The translations under genes and the position numbers were made by a program. Of a stretch of 64,000 nucleotides of DNA, positions 51,510 through 59,609 are shown in pieces. The stretch lies in the NCBI GenBank assembly GCA_016707525.1, contig JADJHP010000009.1:1-64000 (forward strand), in the 5' to 3' direction. Every line of letters starts with the position of its first letter. The stretch's first letter is position 1. The notes beneath the pieces are model-generated. The model was not told the origin of the DNA and made no database searches. It saw only the letters and a program-made list of their open reading frames with translations. Source of the DNA: Ignavibacteriota bacterium (GTDB lineage: Bacteria > Bacteroidota > Ignavibacteria > UBA10030 > UBA6906).

Positions 51510-52715
51510 TTATATCACTTTCTTTTCTCTCAGCGCGGCGATCTGCGCGTCGTCCAACCCGATGCCGCGCAGGACCTCTGCGGTGTGCTCGCCGAGCCGG
51601 GGCGGCGGGGCCGTGACCATCCCCGGGGTCTTCTCGAACTTCGCCGTCATATTGAAGAGCGGGATCGCACCGATCCCCTCTACTTCTAACGTCGTGAAGG
51701 TGCTCCTGTGTTCCACCTGGGGCTGGTGCACCGCCTGGTCGAGGGTCAAAATGGCCCCCGAAGGAACGTCGTGCTTGTTCAGCACCTCGACCCAGTACGC
51801 CGTATCGTTCTCTTTCAGCCTGGCTTCGAGAAGGGGCGTCAGGGCTTTGCGGTTCTTCTTGCGCGTATCCCTCTCCTGAAAGCGCGGATCGGCCTTCAGC
51901 TCCGGCACGCCCAGGACGTCCGTCACGGCCTCCCACTGCTCCTGCTTGTTCGCCGCGATGTTGATGTACCCATCCCGGGTCACGAACACTCCCGAGGGCG
52001 CAGCCGTGAAATTGTCGTTCCCCATCAATACGGGGGTCTGCTTCCCTATCATGAGGTTCGCCACAACCCACCCCATGAGCGGCATGATGGAATCCAGAAG
52101 GGCGACATCGATGCTCTGGCCTTCACCGGTGTGCTCGCGGTGATAGAGGGCTGCCATGATGGCGAATGCGGCATTCAACCCACCGACCGTATCGCACACG
52201 GGGAATCCGGCACGGAGCGGGCTGAGCCGGTCATCACCGTTGATGGCCATCTCACCACTCAGCCCCTGGATGATCTGGTCGTACGCGGGTTTGAGCGCAT
52301 CAGGACCGGATTGCCCGAATCCCGAGATCCCGCAGTAAATAAGGCGCGGATTGATCGCGCGGAGGACGTCGTAGGAAAGGCCGAGCCTGCCCATCACATC
52401 CGGCCGGAAGTTCTCCACAAGCACATCTGCTGTCCCGATGAGCTTCTTGAAGATCTCCTTCCCTTCCGGAGCCTTCAGGTTGAGCGTGAGGGAGCGCTTA
52501 TTCGCATTCTGGGCCAGGAAACTCGTGCCCATCAGCATCTGATTGTATTTCGGCACCGACCCCAGCTTCCGGGCCAGATCGCCGTCCGTGGGATTCTCGA
52601 TCTTGATCACCTCCGCCCCGAGGAGGGCAAGGTGGAGTGTAGCGAATGGGCCGGAGAGGACATTCGTCATGTCCAGTACCCGGATACCGCCAAGCAACTG
52701 CGCTTTCTGTGTCAT
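51510..52715 (-). CDS. Family III acyl-CoA transferase
   Basis: 401 residues. CaiB/BaiF fold: N-terminal LLGGIRVLDMTNVLSGPFATLHLALLGAEVIKIE, then SLTLNLKAPEGKEIF, the catalytic Asp in ISGFGQSGPDALKPAYD, and GFPVCDTVGGLNAAFAIMAAL. These enzymes move CoA between carboxylic acids through an enzyme-anhydride on that Asp, often using succinyl-CoA or acetyl-CoA as donor. The start overlaps the stop of the HMG-CoA-lyase-type gene by four bases, so the pair probably activates an acid and then cleaves it. Candidate acids are citrate, citramalate and hydroxymethylglutarate. Confidence 0.88.
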   Translation of the reverse strand: MTQKAQLLGGIRVLDMTNVLSGPFATLHLALLGAEVIKIENPTDGDLARKLGSVPKYNQMLMGTSFLAQNANKRSLTLNLKAPEGKEIFKKLIGTADVLVENFRPDVMGRLGLSYDVLRAINPRLIYCGISGFGQSGPDALKPAYDQIIQGLSGEMAINGDDRLSPLRAGFPVCDTVGGLNAAFAIMAALYHREHTGEGQSIDVALLDSIMPLMGWVVANLMIGKQTPVLMGNDNFTAAPSGVFVTRDGYINIAANKQEQWEAVTDVLGVPELKADPRFQERDTRKKNRKALTPLLEARLKENDTAYWVEVLNKHDVPSGAILTLDQAVHQPQVEHRSTFTTLEVEGIGAIPLFNMTAKFEKTPGMVTAPPPRLGEHTAEVLRGIGLDDAQIAALREKKVI

Positions 52716-53632
52716 CCCTGTGTCGATCGAATGGGTCCTGTTTTGTAGATCATCCCCGGCATGTCGCGGTGAAAGTACTCCGCCACCTCACGTGCCACGG
52801 CGATGATCCCGTCGAGTTGTATATCGGTACGCTCGCCCATCCTCTGGAACATGTGCACGAGGTCCTCGGTGCACACATTGCCGCCGGCGACCTTCGTGAA
52901 CGGACAGCCGCCGAGTCCGGCCACGGACGATTCAAAAGCTGTCACGCCCGCCCGCAGCGCGGCGATGCAATTCGCGACCGCCATACCATAGGTGTTATGA
53001 AAATGGCAGGTGAGTTCTGCCCGGGCGTCCATTGCGCGGACCGCCGCGAACAATCGCTCCACCGCATCGGGGGCGGCGTGGCCCGCAGTATCCGCAAGGC
53101 TGATATTCGTCAACCCGGCATCCAGGTACCGGCGAACGATGCCGAGCACACGGTCTTCCGGCACAGCGCCCTCAAAGCCGCAGCCGAACGCCGACTGCAC
53201 CGAGACTTGCACAGCACACTGCGCGGCGATGGCTTGCTGCGCCGTGGCAATGATGCGCGTGGTCGCCTCGGCAACGGACATTCCGGTGTTCTTCTGGCTG
53301 TGCGTCTCGCTCGCAGATACGCCCATGCAGAACATCCGCACGCCGCACGCCAATCCCCGCTCCAATCCTTTCTCGTTGAGGACGAGACCGGAGAGGACCA
53401 CGCCGGACGGCAGGCCGCCCGGCGCCATGAGGTCACGGAACAGCGCATCCGTATCCGCCATCTGGGGGACACGCGTCGGATGAACGAAGGAGCCTGCCTG
53501 GATGATATCGACCCCCGTGGCAGCGAGTGCTTTCAGCCAACGGAGCTTTGTTGCGGTAGGGACGGTCTCGTGCTCCATCTGGAGCCCATCACGCAACCCG
53601 ACCTCGTGGATCACCAACCGGGGAGTGCTCAT
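52712..53632 (-). CDS. HMG-CoA-lyase-type (DRE-TIM metallolyase) enzyme
   Basis: 306 residues. The family R-D of the active site is in VIHEVGLRDGLQMEHETVPT, the metal-binding His pair in LTCHFHNTYGMAVAN, and the mobile Cys loop in SVAGLGGCPFTKVAGGNVCTEDL. The Glu of the usual IE-x-x-SF segment is Gln here (DIIQAGSFVHPTRVPQMAD, residue 45), and the Asp after the His pair is Asn. Both could change the substrate. Family members split 3-hydroxy-3-methylglutaryl-CoA into acetyl-CoA and acetoacetate or act on similar tertiary hydroxyacyl-CoAs. The start overlaps the stop of the isocitrate dehydrogenase gene and the CoA-transferase follows. Confidence 0.85.
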   Translation of the reverse strand: MSTPRLVIHEVGLRDGLQMEHETVPTATKLRWLKALAATGVDIIQAGSFVHPTRVPQMADTDALFRDLMAPGGLPSGVVLSGLVLNEKGLERGLACGVRMFCMGVSASETHSQKNTGMSVAEATTRIIATAQQAIAAQCAVQVSVQSAFGCGFEGAVPEDRVLGIVRRYLDAGLTNISLADTAGHAAPDAVERLFAAVRAMDARAELTCHFHNTYGMAVANCIAALRAGVTAFESSVAGLGGCPFTKVAGGNVCTEDLVHMFQRMGERTDIQLDGIIAVAREVAEYFHRDMPGMIYKTGPIRSTQG

Positions 53633-54748
53633 AGATGTGCCGCAATAGCCTCCGCCAGCTGGGTCGTCGTGCTCGAACCGCCCATATCATATGTGCGGAC
53701 CTTGCCTTCCTTGATGACCGCCGCGGTGGCACGCTCAAGCTGCGCACCCTTCTCGGTCTCACCCAGCCAGTCCAGCATCATCTTCGCGGCAAGGATCGTC
53801 GCAATCGGATTCACTTTGTTCTGTCCGGCATACTTCGGTGCACTGCCATGCGACGGCTCGAACACGGCGAGCTTCTGCCCGATGTTTCCGGAACAGCCGA
53901 AGCCGAGGCCACCGACCATCTGGGCAGCAAGATCGGAGATGATGTCGCCGTACAAATTCGGCGCAACCAGGACATCATAGTTGAACGGATTCTTGAGGAG
54001 CCACATGCAAATGGCATCCACATTCGCTTCATCGAACTGGATCTCGGGGAAGTCCGCAGCCACCTTCTTCGCTTCATCGAGGAACATCCCATCCGTAGCG
54101 CGGACGACATTCGCCTTGTGCACGACGGTCACTTTCTTGCGGCCATGCGCGCGGGCGAATTCGAAGGCGGCGCGGACGATACGCGACGAGCCCTTCTTCG
54201 TGTTCACTTTGCACGAGATCGCGTATTGGTCAAGTGCGTTGTCCTTTGAACGCGCCGAACGGCTTCGACACCTTCGCAAGGACGTCAGCAAGCTCCTGCG
54301 GCACAGGATTGAACTCCACGCCGGCATACAGGTCCTCGGTATTCTCGCGGAACACCGTGAGATCGATGCCCTCTTTCAGATTGAGCGGATTGCCCGCGTA
54401 CGCTTTGCAGGGGCGGAGGCAGATATACAGATCGAACAACTGGCGCATCCGGACGATCGGAGAACGGTAGATGAGCCCCTTGCCCCGGAGTTCGGGAACA
54501 AGTTCGGTTTCCGCGGCTTTGACCGGCTTCGACGTGATCGCACCGAACATGGCAGCATTCACGCGCTTCAGGAGGTCGACGGTCCGCTGCGGGAAGGCGT
54601 CCCCTTCCTTGCACCAGAATTCCCACCCGATATCACCATGCACGTATTCCGCATCGAGTTTCATTGCATCGAGGACGATGCGGGTGGCATCCATGACATC
54701 GTTGCCGATGCCGTCTCCGGGCAGCCAGGCGATCGTATATGTGCTCAT
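53629..54748 (-). pseudogene. icd: Isocitrate/isopropylmalate dehydrogenase-family gene with one frameshift
   Basis: Two overlapping reading frames make one protein of about 370 residues. Residues 1-170 come from 54748 down to about 54243 (IAWLPGDGIGNDVMDATRIV, YRSPIVRMRQLFDLYICLRP, LTVFRENTEDLYAGVEFNP), ending ...KPFGAFKG before going out of frame. The rest resumes in another frame with DNALDQYAISCKVNTKKGSS and runs to 53629 (VVHKANVVRATDGMF, LVAPNLYGDIISDLAAQMVGG, PSHGSAPKYAGQNKVNP). RPCKAYAGNPLN and the overall pattern favour isocitrate over isopropylmalate. It oxidatively decarboxylates isocitrate to 2-oxoglutarate, or carries out the reverse. All active-site blocks are intact, so a sequence error at one point is as likely as real loss. 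Confidence 0.8.
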
Positions 54749-54856
54749 GACGTTCGGTCATCTCCAGCGAATGTGGTATGGTGGTCTACGGTTCGATCGT
54801 ACATTCATTGCCCCCCCGGCTGCACACCGGGTGGCACGGCGTTTCCCGGGCGTCGG
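54749..54856. other. Short spacer upstream of icd
   Basis: Contains the C/G-rich hairpin-forming stretch near 54810-54835 (CCCGG...CCGGG) that could attenuate transcription between the ferritin-like gene and icd. No gene was seen. Confidence 0.3.
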
Positions 54857-55108
54857 TCAGTCCGCCAACCCGGTCTCCATATCCTGCTGCAGCCGCACCT
54901 CTTCCAACTCCTTGCGCAGGGCATCGGCATGCCCCTGCTCCATCACCGCGAGGGCCTCGAGCATCCGTCGCGTACCGGTGTTCCCCGCATGCCCTGCCGC
55001 GGTGCGGTAATAGTCGCGCGCTTCGATCTCATCCTCGATCGCAAACGCAAGGATATCCTGCAGCGACAACTCGCTCCAGTCCAACTGATCGTGCGTGGGA
55101 TGGGCCAT
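54857..55108 (-). CDS. Small ferritin-like (half rubrerythrin) protein, 83 residues
   Basis: Starts MAHPTHDQLDWSELSLQDIL four bases after the previous stop; a longer frame upstream is antisense to nothing and looks random. Two helices carry carboxylate/His motifs of the ferritin/rubrerythrin fold: FAIEDEIEARDYYRTAA (ExxE) and LEALAVMEQGHADALRKEL (ExxH). It has only half of the four-helix bundle, so two chains would have to pair to make a di-iron site, as in encapsulated ferritins. It may store or sense iron for the iron-sulfur enzymes encoded around it. Function is inferred from motifs only. Confidence 0.7.
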   Translation of the reverse strand: MAHPTHDQLDWSELSLQDILAFAIEDEIEARDYYRTAAGHAGNTGTRRMLEALAVMEQGHADALRKELEEVRLQQDMETGLAD

Positions 55109-55112
55109 GGCG

Positions 55113-55361
55113 TCAGGCGAACGTGTCGTTGATACGGTCGATGACATCGAACTTCTCCGCCAGCTCCTGCCGCTTGTCGCGTAACACGCGCAGGGCGCGT
55201 TCGCGATCGGCAACCAGCCCCTGGAGGATCTCCGCCACGTCGGGGTAGTCGCACTCGGAAGCGAACCGGCGGTATTCTTTCAACGCTTCCTCTTCCCGGT
55301 GCTCCGCCACGGACAGCGCCGAGCAAAGCCCTTTGCACGAATGCACACACTCCTGTGCCAT
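55113..55361 (-). CDS. Small Cys-containing helical protein, 82 residues
   Basis: The ATG at 55361 has GGGAG upstream. The N-terminus is Cys/His-rich (AQECVHSCKGLCSALSVAEH). The rest is two charged helices (REEEALKEYRRFASECDY, and VADRERALRVLRDKRQELAEKF) like a half ferritin or a coiled hairpin. No named family was recognised. It is encoded between the oxidoreductase gamma subunit (53 bases upstream) and the small ferritin-like protein (four bases downstream). A metal-binding partner of one of these is plausible. Confidence 0.65.
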   Translation of the reverse strand: MAQECVHSCKGLCSALSVAEHREEEALKEYRRFASECDYPDVAEILQGLVADRERALRVLRDKRQELAEKFDVIDRINDTFA

Positions 55362-55414
55362 ATTGTCTCCCTCGCTGATCGATGGAACGGCGACGCGCAA
55401 TGCGCCGTGGATTC

Positions 55415-55966
55415 CTATGCCACCACTGTTTCCCCCGCCAGGGCCCTGCCGCGTGTCAACGCCTGCTCATTGACCGGCAACAGGTGATGATACCGTTCGG
55501 GAAGCACTTTGCGGAGCGCTTTCAGGATCGCCGGCATCTCCAGAACGCGTGTACGTTCCAGGAAGGCACCGAGGACGATCATATTCAATACTTTCGTGTT
55601 CTTCAGTTTCACGGCCTCATCACTGGCCCGGATACCGAGCACCGTGCAGTCGGTTCGCTTCGGGGGGATGATGATGCTGGTCGCATCGTACAGCAGCAAC
55701 CCTCCCGGACGGACCGCGTGTTCGAACTTGTCCATGGACGGCTGGTTCAACGCGATCACCGTATCGAACGTCGTCACCACCGGGGAATCAATCGGGTCAT
55801 CGGAGACGATCACGATGCAGTTCGCCGTGCCGCCACGCATCTCGGGTCCGTACGACGGCATCCAGGTCACTTCTTTGCCTTCGATCATGCCGGCGTACGC
55901 GAGAGTCATACCCATGGAGAGCACACCCTGCCCGCCGAAGCCAGCGATCAAGAGTTCATGTGCCAT
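55415..55966 (-). CDS. 2-oxoacid:ferredoxin oxidoreductase, gamma subunit
   Basis: 183 residues. LLIAGFGGQGVLSMGMTLAYAG is the CoA-binding-domain signature of the gamma chain, followed by TWMPSYGPEMRGGTANCIVIV and FDTVIALNQPSMDKFEHAV. It is the third catalytic chain of a four-subunit enzyme with the delta, alpha and beta genes upstream, and completes the complex that binds coenzyme A. Gene order delta-alpha-beta-gamma is shared by 2-oxoglutarate and 2-ketoisovalerate oxidoreductases (Kor and Vor). Confidence 0.88.
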   Translation of the reverse strand: MAHELLIAGFGGQGVLSMGMTLAYAGMIEGKEVTWMPSYGPEMRGGTANCIVIVSDDPIDSPVVTTFDTVIALNQPSMDKFEHAVRPGGLLLYDATSIIIPPKRTDCTVLGIRASDEAVKLKNTKVLNMIVLGAFLERTRVLEMPAILKALRKVLPERYHHLLPVNEQALTRGRALAGETVVA

Positions 55967-56001
55967 AACGATTCTTTCTATCCTGGTCTACAGGGTCCGT
56001 G

Positions 56002-56787
56002 TTACGCCGGCACTTTGATGTCGCCGGGAGGATACATCGGGAACATACTGTCCACAAGCCACTTGTTCGCCTGGATCGGGGTCATCTTCCATCCCGACGG
56101 ACAGTTGGAGACGACCTCAACGAAGCACGTGCCGGAGCCTTGCTTCTGCCAGCCGAACGACTTCGTCAGCGCCTTCTTCAACTGCCGCACGGCGTTCGGG
56201 GTATGCACCGACTGCCGGGTCACATACGAGACACCCGGAAGGAGGGCGACCATGTCCGCGATCTTCAGCGGGAATCCGGCTGTTTCCCGGGTGCGCCCCG
56301 CAGGCGATGTCGAGGTCTTCATGCCCATCAGGGAGGTGGGGGCCATCTGCCCGCCGGTCATCCCGTAAATGGCATTGTTGATGAACACCATCAGGATATT
56401 CTCGCCACGATTGCAGGTGTGGATCGTTTCGGCGGTGCCGATCGCCGCAAGATCACCGTCGCCCTGGTAGGAGAAGACATACTTGTCGGGATGGATGCGC
56501 TTCACCGCCGTCGCCACGGCACTGGCGCGACCATGCGCCGCTTCCTGCATGTCGATATTCATATAGTGATAGGCGAACACCGAGCACCCGACCGGTGCAA
56601 CACCGATGGTGTTCTCCGCGATCCCCATCTCTTCGATCACTTCCATCAGCACGCGGTGGACCACACTGTGGCCGCACCCCGGGCAATAGTGGAACCGCGC
56701 CTCGGACAGGGTGCCGGGCCGTTCATACACGCACTCCATCCCTTCGAGGGATGCCGCATCGAGTTCCTGCACGATCTCCTGGACCAT
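56002..56787 (-). CDS. 2-oxoacid:ferredoxin oxidoreductase, beta (thiamine diphosphate) subunit
   Basis: 261 residues. HYCPGCGHSVVHRVLMEVIEE is the family signature; thiamine-diphosphate/Mg binding is in VFSYQGDGDLAAIGTAETIH and the following N in FINNAIYGMTGGQMAPTS. Thr-Ser-Pro-Ala-Gly in the specificity loop is similar to Kor/Vor members. It decarboxylates the 2-oxoacid and passes electrons to ferredoxin; the reverse carboxylation is possible with strongly reduced ferredoxin. It starts one base after the alpha gene stop. Confidence 0.9.
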   Translation of the reverse strand: MVQEIVQELDAASLEGMECVYERPGTLSEARFHYCPGCGHSVVHRVLMEVIEEMGIAENTIGVAPVGCSVFAYHYMNIDMQEAAHGRASAVATAVKRIHPDKYVFSYQGDGDLAAIGTAETIHTCNRGENILMVFINNAIYGMTGGQMAPTSLMGMKTSTSPAGRTRETAGFPLKIADMVALLPGVSYVTRQSVHTPNAVRQLKKALTKSFGWQKQGSGTCFVEVVSNCPSGWKMTPIQANKWLVDSMFPMYPPGDIKVPA

Positions 56788-56788
56788 A

Positions 56789-57877
56789 TCAGCGTGCCTC
56801 CATGGTTACACCGGATGTCTGACTTACCATGTTCTCCACCGCCTGGGCAACTTCATCGGGCGACGGAATGACGCCGCCCATCCTGCCATAGAACCGGACC
56901 GGAACACGGCCTTCCACCGCAAGGCGCACATCCTCGACCATCTGTCCGGCATTCATCTCCACGACCAGCACACCTTTCATTCGCTCCGACAACGAACGGA
57001 TGATCGCCGTGGGATACGGGAAGAGGGTGATCGGACGGATCAGGCCGACGCGGTGGCCGTTCGCACGCGCAACCTGTACCGCACGGTGCGCGATGCGCGC
57101 CGCAAGTCCGAAGGCAACGATCAGATACTCCGCATCGTCCGTCCCGAGAAGCTCATACCGTACCTCCTGCTCTTCGATCAAACGATACTTGGCCTGCAGC
57201 TTATGATTCACTTCTTCCATTTGCTCGGCCAGCATATGCAGCGATGTGATCACGTTGGCGGGACGCGTGGCCGGCTTGCCCGTGGTCGCCCACGGCTTCG
57301 GCACGACATGGGCCGCAGGATCGTAGTCGGGGAACTCCACCTTCTCCATCATCTGTCCGAGTGCACCATCGGCAAGGATCATCACGGGATTCCGGTAGCG
57401 GTCGGCCAGATCGAATGCATCGTACACGAACCCTGCCATTTCCTGGACGCTGGACGGCGCAAGGACGATCAGCCGGTAGTCGCCGTGCCCGCCGCCTTTG
57501 ACGGACTGGAAGTAATCGCCCTGCGACGGCTGGATGGTGCCGAGGCCCGGCCCGCCACGGCTCACGTTCACGATGAGGCACGGGAGCTCCGCGCACGCAA
57601 TGTACGAGATCCCTTCCATCATCAGGCTCACACCCGGACTGGAGGAGGATGTCATGACCCGTGCACCCGCCCCGGCTGCGCCGTACACCATATTGATGGA
57701 CGCAACTTCACTCTCCGCCTGGAGCACGATCATGCCGCGCGTCCGTCCTTCACCGGCGAGATACTCGAGGACCTCAGACTGGGGAGTGATGGGATAGCCG
57801 AAGTACGCCTGGCATCCGGCGCGGATCGCGGCTTCTGCCAGCGCTTCGTTTCCTTTCATCAACCGTACGTCGCCCAC
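56789..57877 (-). CDS. 2-oxoacid:ferredoxin oxidoreductase, alpha subunit
   Basis: 362 residues. VRLMKGNEALAEAAIRAGCQAYFGYPITPQSEVLEYL opens the alpha-chain domain. Then AESEVASINMVYGAAGAGARVMTSSSSPGVSLMMEGISY (the substrate-pocket region) and RGGPGLGTIQPSQGDYFQ. These match the subunit usually annotated as VorB (3-methyl-2-oxobutanoate) or KorA (2-oxoglutarate); sequence inspection cannot separate the two. The methionine-gamma-lyase-like gene upstream, which yields 2-oxobutyrate, is an argument for a broad or Vor-type enzyme. The icd gene downstream is an argument for Kor. Confidence 0.9.
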   Translation of the reverse strand: MGDVRLMKGNEALAEAAIRAGCQAYFGYPITPQSEVLEYLAGEGRTRGMIVLQAESEVASINMVYGAAGAGARVMTSSSSPGVSLMMEGISYIACAELPCLIVNVSRGGPGLGTIQPSQGDYFQSVKGGGHGDYRLIVLAPSSVQEMAGFVYDAFDLADRYRNPVMILADGALGQMMEKVEFPDYDPAAHVVPKPWATTGKPATRPANVITSLHMLAEQMEEVNHKLQAKYRLIEEQEVRYELLGTDDAEYLIVAFGLAARIAHRAVQVARANGHRVGLIRPITLFPYPTAIIRSLSERMKGVLVVEMNAGQMVEDVRLAVEGRVPVRFYGRMGGVIPSPDEVAQAVENMVSQTSGVTMEAR

Positions 57878-57879
57878 GG

Positions 57880-58170
57880 CTATTTCCTTTCGTCGGTCAG
57901 GGTCACGGTGATATTCTCCGTCACGTTCGTGATCTTTGCCACGGGCACCCGCGTCTTCTTCGTCTCGCGGTACACGGTGATGACGGCATCAGGGCATACC
58001 AGCGCGCAATTCGTGCACCCGGTGCAGTTGTCCTGCACCAGCACCGCGTAGTGATATCCCTGGGAATTGATGTTATCGGAGAGTTTGACGCTGCCCTGCG
58101 GGCACGCCTCGATACAGAGCTCGCACCCTTTGCAGGTCTCGATGTCGAACTTCACGCTGCCCTTTGCCAT
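57880..58170 (-). CDS. 2-oxoacid:ferredoxin oxidoreductase, delta (2x[4Fe-4S] ferredoxin) subunit
   Basis: 96 residues. Two complete cluster motifs: CKGCELCIEACP (about 13-24) and CTGCTNCALVCP (about 49-60), each CxxCxxCxxxCP. The last 30 residues (VPVAKITNVTENITVTL) are an extra tail not present in plain ferredoxins. It is the electron-carrying delta chain of the enzyme whose alpha gene starts two bases after this stop. Confidence 0.92.
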   Translation of the reverse strand: MAKGSVKFDIETCKGCELCIEACPQGSVKLSDNINSQGYHYAVLVQDNCTGCTNCALVCPDAVITVYRETKKTRVPVAKITNVTENITVTLTDERK

Positions 58171-58220
58171 CGCTCCACTCCTTGCGTTCTGTGTTCAGTC
58201 CATACGGGCTTCCGGCCCGC

Positions 58221-59549
58221 TCACGACATGGCGTCCAGGGACGCCGCAAGATCTCTGATGACGTCGTCAGGCTTCTCCAGCCCCAACGCGAGCCGCACGC
58301 CCCCGGGATCGAGGCCTTTTGCGACCTGCTCGTCCGCAGGGAAGGCCGAGTGGGTCATGGATCCCGGATGCTCGATGAGCGTACGGATGTTCCCGAGGCT
58401 CACGGCGAGGGTGATGCAATAGGCCGACTGGGCGACATGGTTGATGAAACGTTCCGCGCGCTTGAGTGATTCGTGTGCGTTGGCACCCTTCATCACGAAA
58501 TACACCATGGACCCGGGAGCGAAGTTGCCGTCGAAGTCCACCATCTGCCGCCGCGCCAACTCCAACTGGGGAAACGAGGCCAGACCGGGATACAGGACAC
58601 GTTCGATCTCAGGCCGCGTCTCCAGAAACTCCGCTACCTTCTGCGCCGTCGCCTGCATCTGGCGCATGCGCACCGAAAGCGACGGCAGACCCACCACCAG
58701 GACAGGCCATGCGGCCTTGGACGACAGGACGCCGCCGAAATCCTTGCGGTACAGCATGAGCATGTCGTGGCTCCACCGCGGACCGACCACCACGCCACCG
58801 ATATCGGTGCCGAATCCGCCGATCGCCTTGGTCAACGAGTGTACCACGAAATCGATACCATGCGCGATCGGGCGCTGGCAGAACGGCGACGCGAATGTAC
58901 TATCGACGACCGTGCATACCCTGTCCTCCACTACCCGCCCGATATTCGCTTCCCGCGCGATCTTCGCGATCGCCTGCAGGTCAACGAGCCGCATCGTGGG
59001 GTTCACCGGAGATTCCATATACAGCACACGCGTGTGCTTGGTGATCGCTGCCGCGACTTCGGCGGGGTTGCTGAAGTCGACGAACTTCACGCCGATCTTG
59101 AGGCGTGGATACCAGTTCGTCAGAAGCGAATAGGTACACCCGTACAGGACCTTGTGCGCCACGATCTCGCTGCCGGAGCCCGTCAGCATCCCGAGCACGC
59201 CGGCGATCGCTGCCATGCCGCTGGCGAACGTTATCGCCATATCCCCGCCCTCGGCGTATGCGAGGTTCTGCTCGAGCATGTCCTTGTTCGGTTCACCCAG
59301 ACGGTCATAGATGTAGATCGGGGCTTTGCTCTTGACCTGCACCTCATCCGTGGTGTGCGCGAATTCCATGAAGCCCTGCGCACCGCGCTGGGCGCTATCC
59401 AGCCGGAAGGTAGCGGAGGACGTGATCGGAGGCAGAAGATGATGGCTGTAATCCCACAACGGGTCGTCCATCCGGCCGTAGATCAGATGGGCCTCCACGG
59501 AATGCGGCCTGTCACCCTGAGTAGGAACCTTGTCGGTCGTGTTCTCCAT
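58221..59549 (-). CDS. PLP-dependent trans-sulfuration enzyme, methionine gamma-lyase-like
   Basis: 442 residues from the ATG at 59549; the AAGG nine bases upstream favours it over an ATG three codons earlier or a GTG at 59594. Cys/Met-metabolism fold type I: YIYDRLGEPNKDMLEQNLAYAEGGDMAITFASGMAAIAG, the PLP-binding Asp and the Lys in DFVVHSLTKAIGGFGTDIGG, then the C-terminal SLGNIRTLIEHPGSMTHS. Such enzymes split methionine or cystathionine to thiol, ammonia and 2-oxobutyrate, or do related eliminations or replacements. The N-terminal extension (about 45 residues) is longer than usual. The oxidoreductase genes follow and could oxidise the 2-oxobutyrate. Confidence 0.87.
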   Translation of the reverse strand: MENTTDKVPTQGDRPHSVEAHLIYGRMDDPLWDYSHHLLPPITSSATFRLDSAQRGAQGFMEFAHTTDEVQVKSKAPIYIYDRLGEPNKDMLEQNLAYAEGGDMAITFASGMAAIAGVLGMLTGSGSEIVAHKVLYGCTYSLLTNWYPRLKIGVKFVDFSNPAEVAAAITKHTRVLYMESPVNPTMRLVDLQAIAKIAREANIGRVVEDRVCTVVDSTFASPFCQRPIAHGIDFVVHSLTKAIGGFGTDIGGVVVGPRWSHDMLMLYRKDFGGVLSSKAAWPVLVVGLPSLSVRMRQMQATAQKVAEFLETRPEIERVLYPGLASFPQLELARRQMVDFDGNFAPGSMVYFVMKGANAHESLKRAERFINHVAQSAYCITLAVSLGNIRTLIEHPGSMTHSAFPADEQVAKGLDPGGVRLALGLEKPDDVIRDLAASLDAMS

Positions 59550-59609
59550 AGCATTCATCCTTGCATCGCAAACCGTGAATGATGGTGTGGTCACCCCCCC
59601 GAAACGTGT

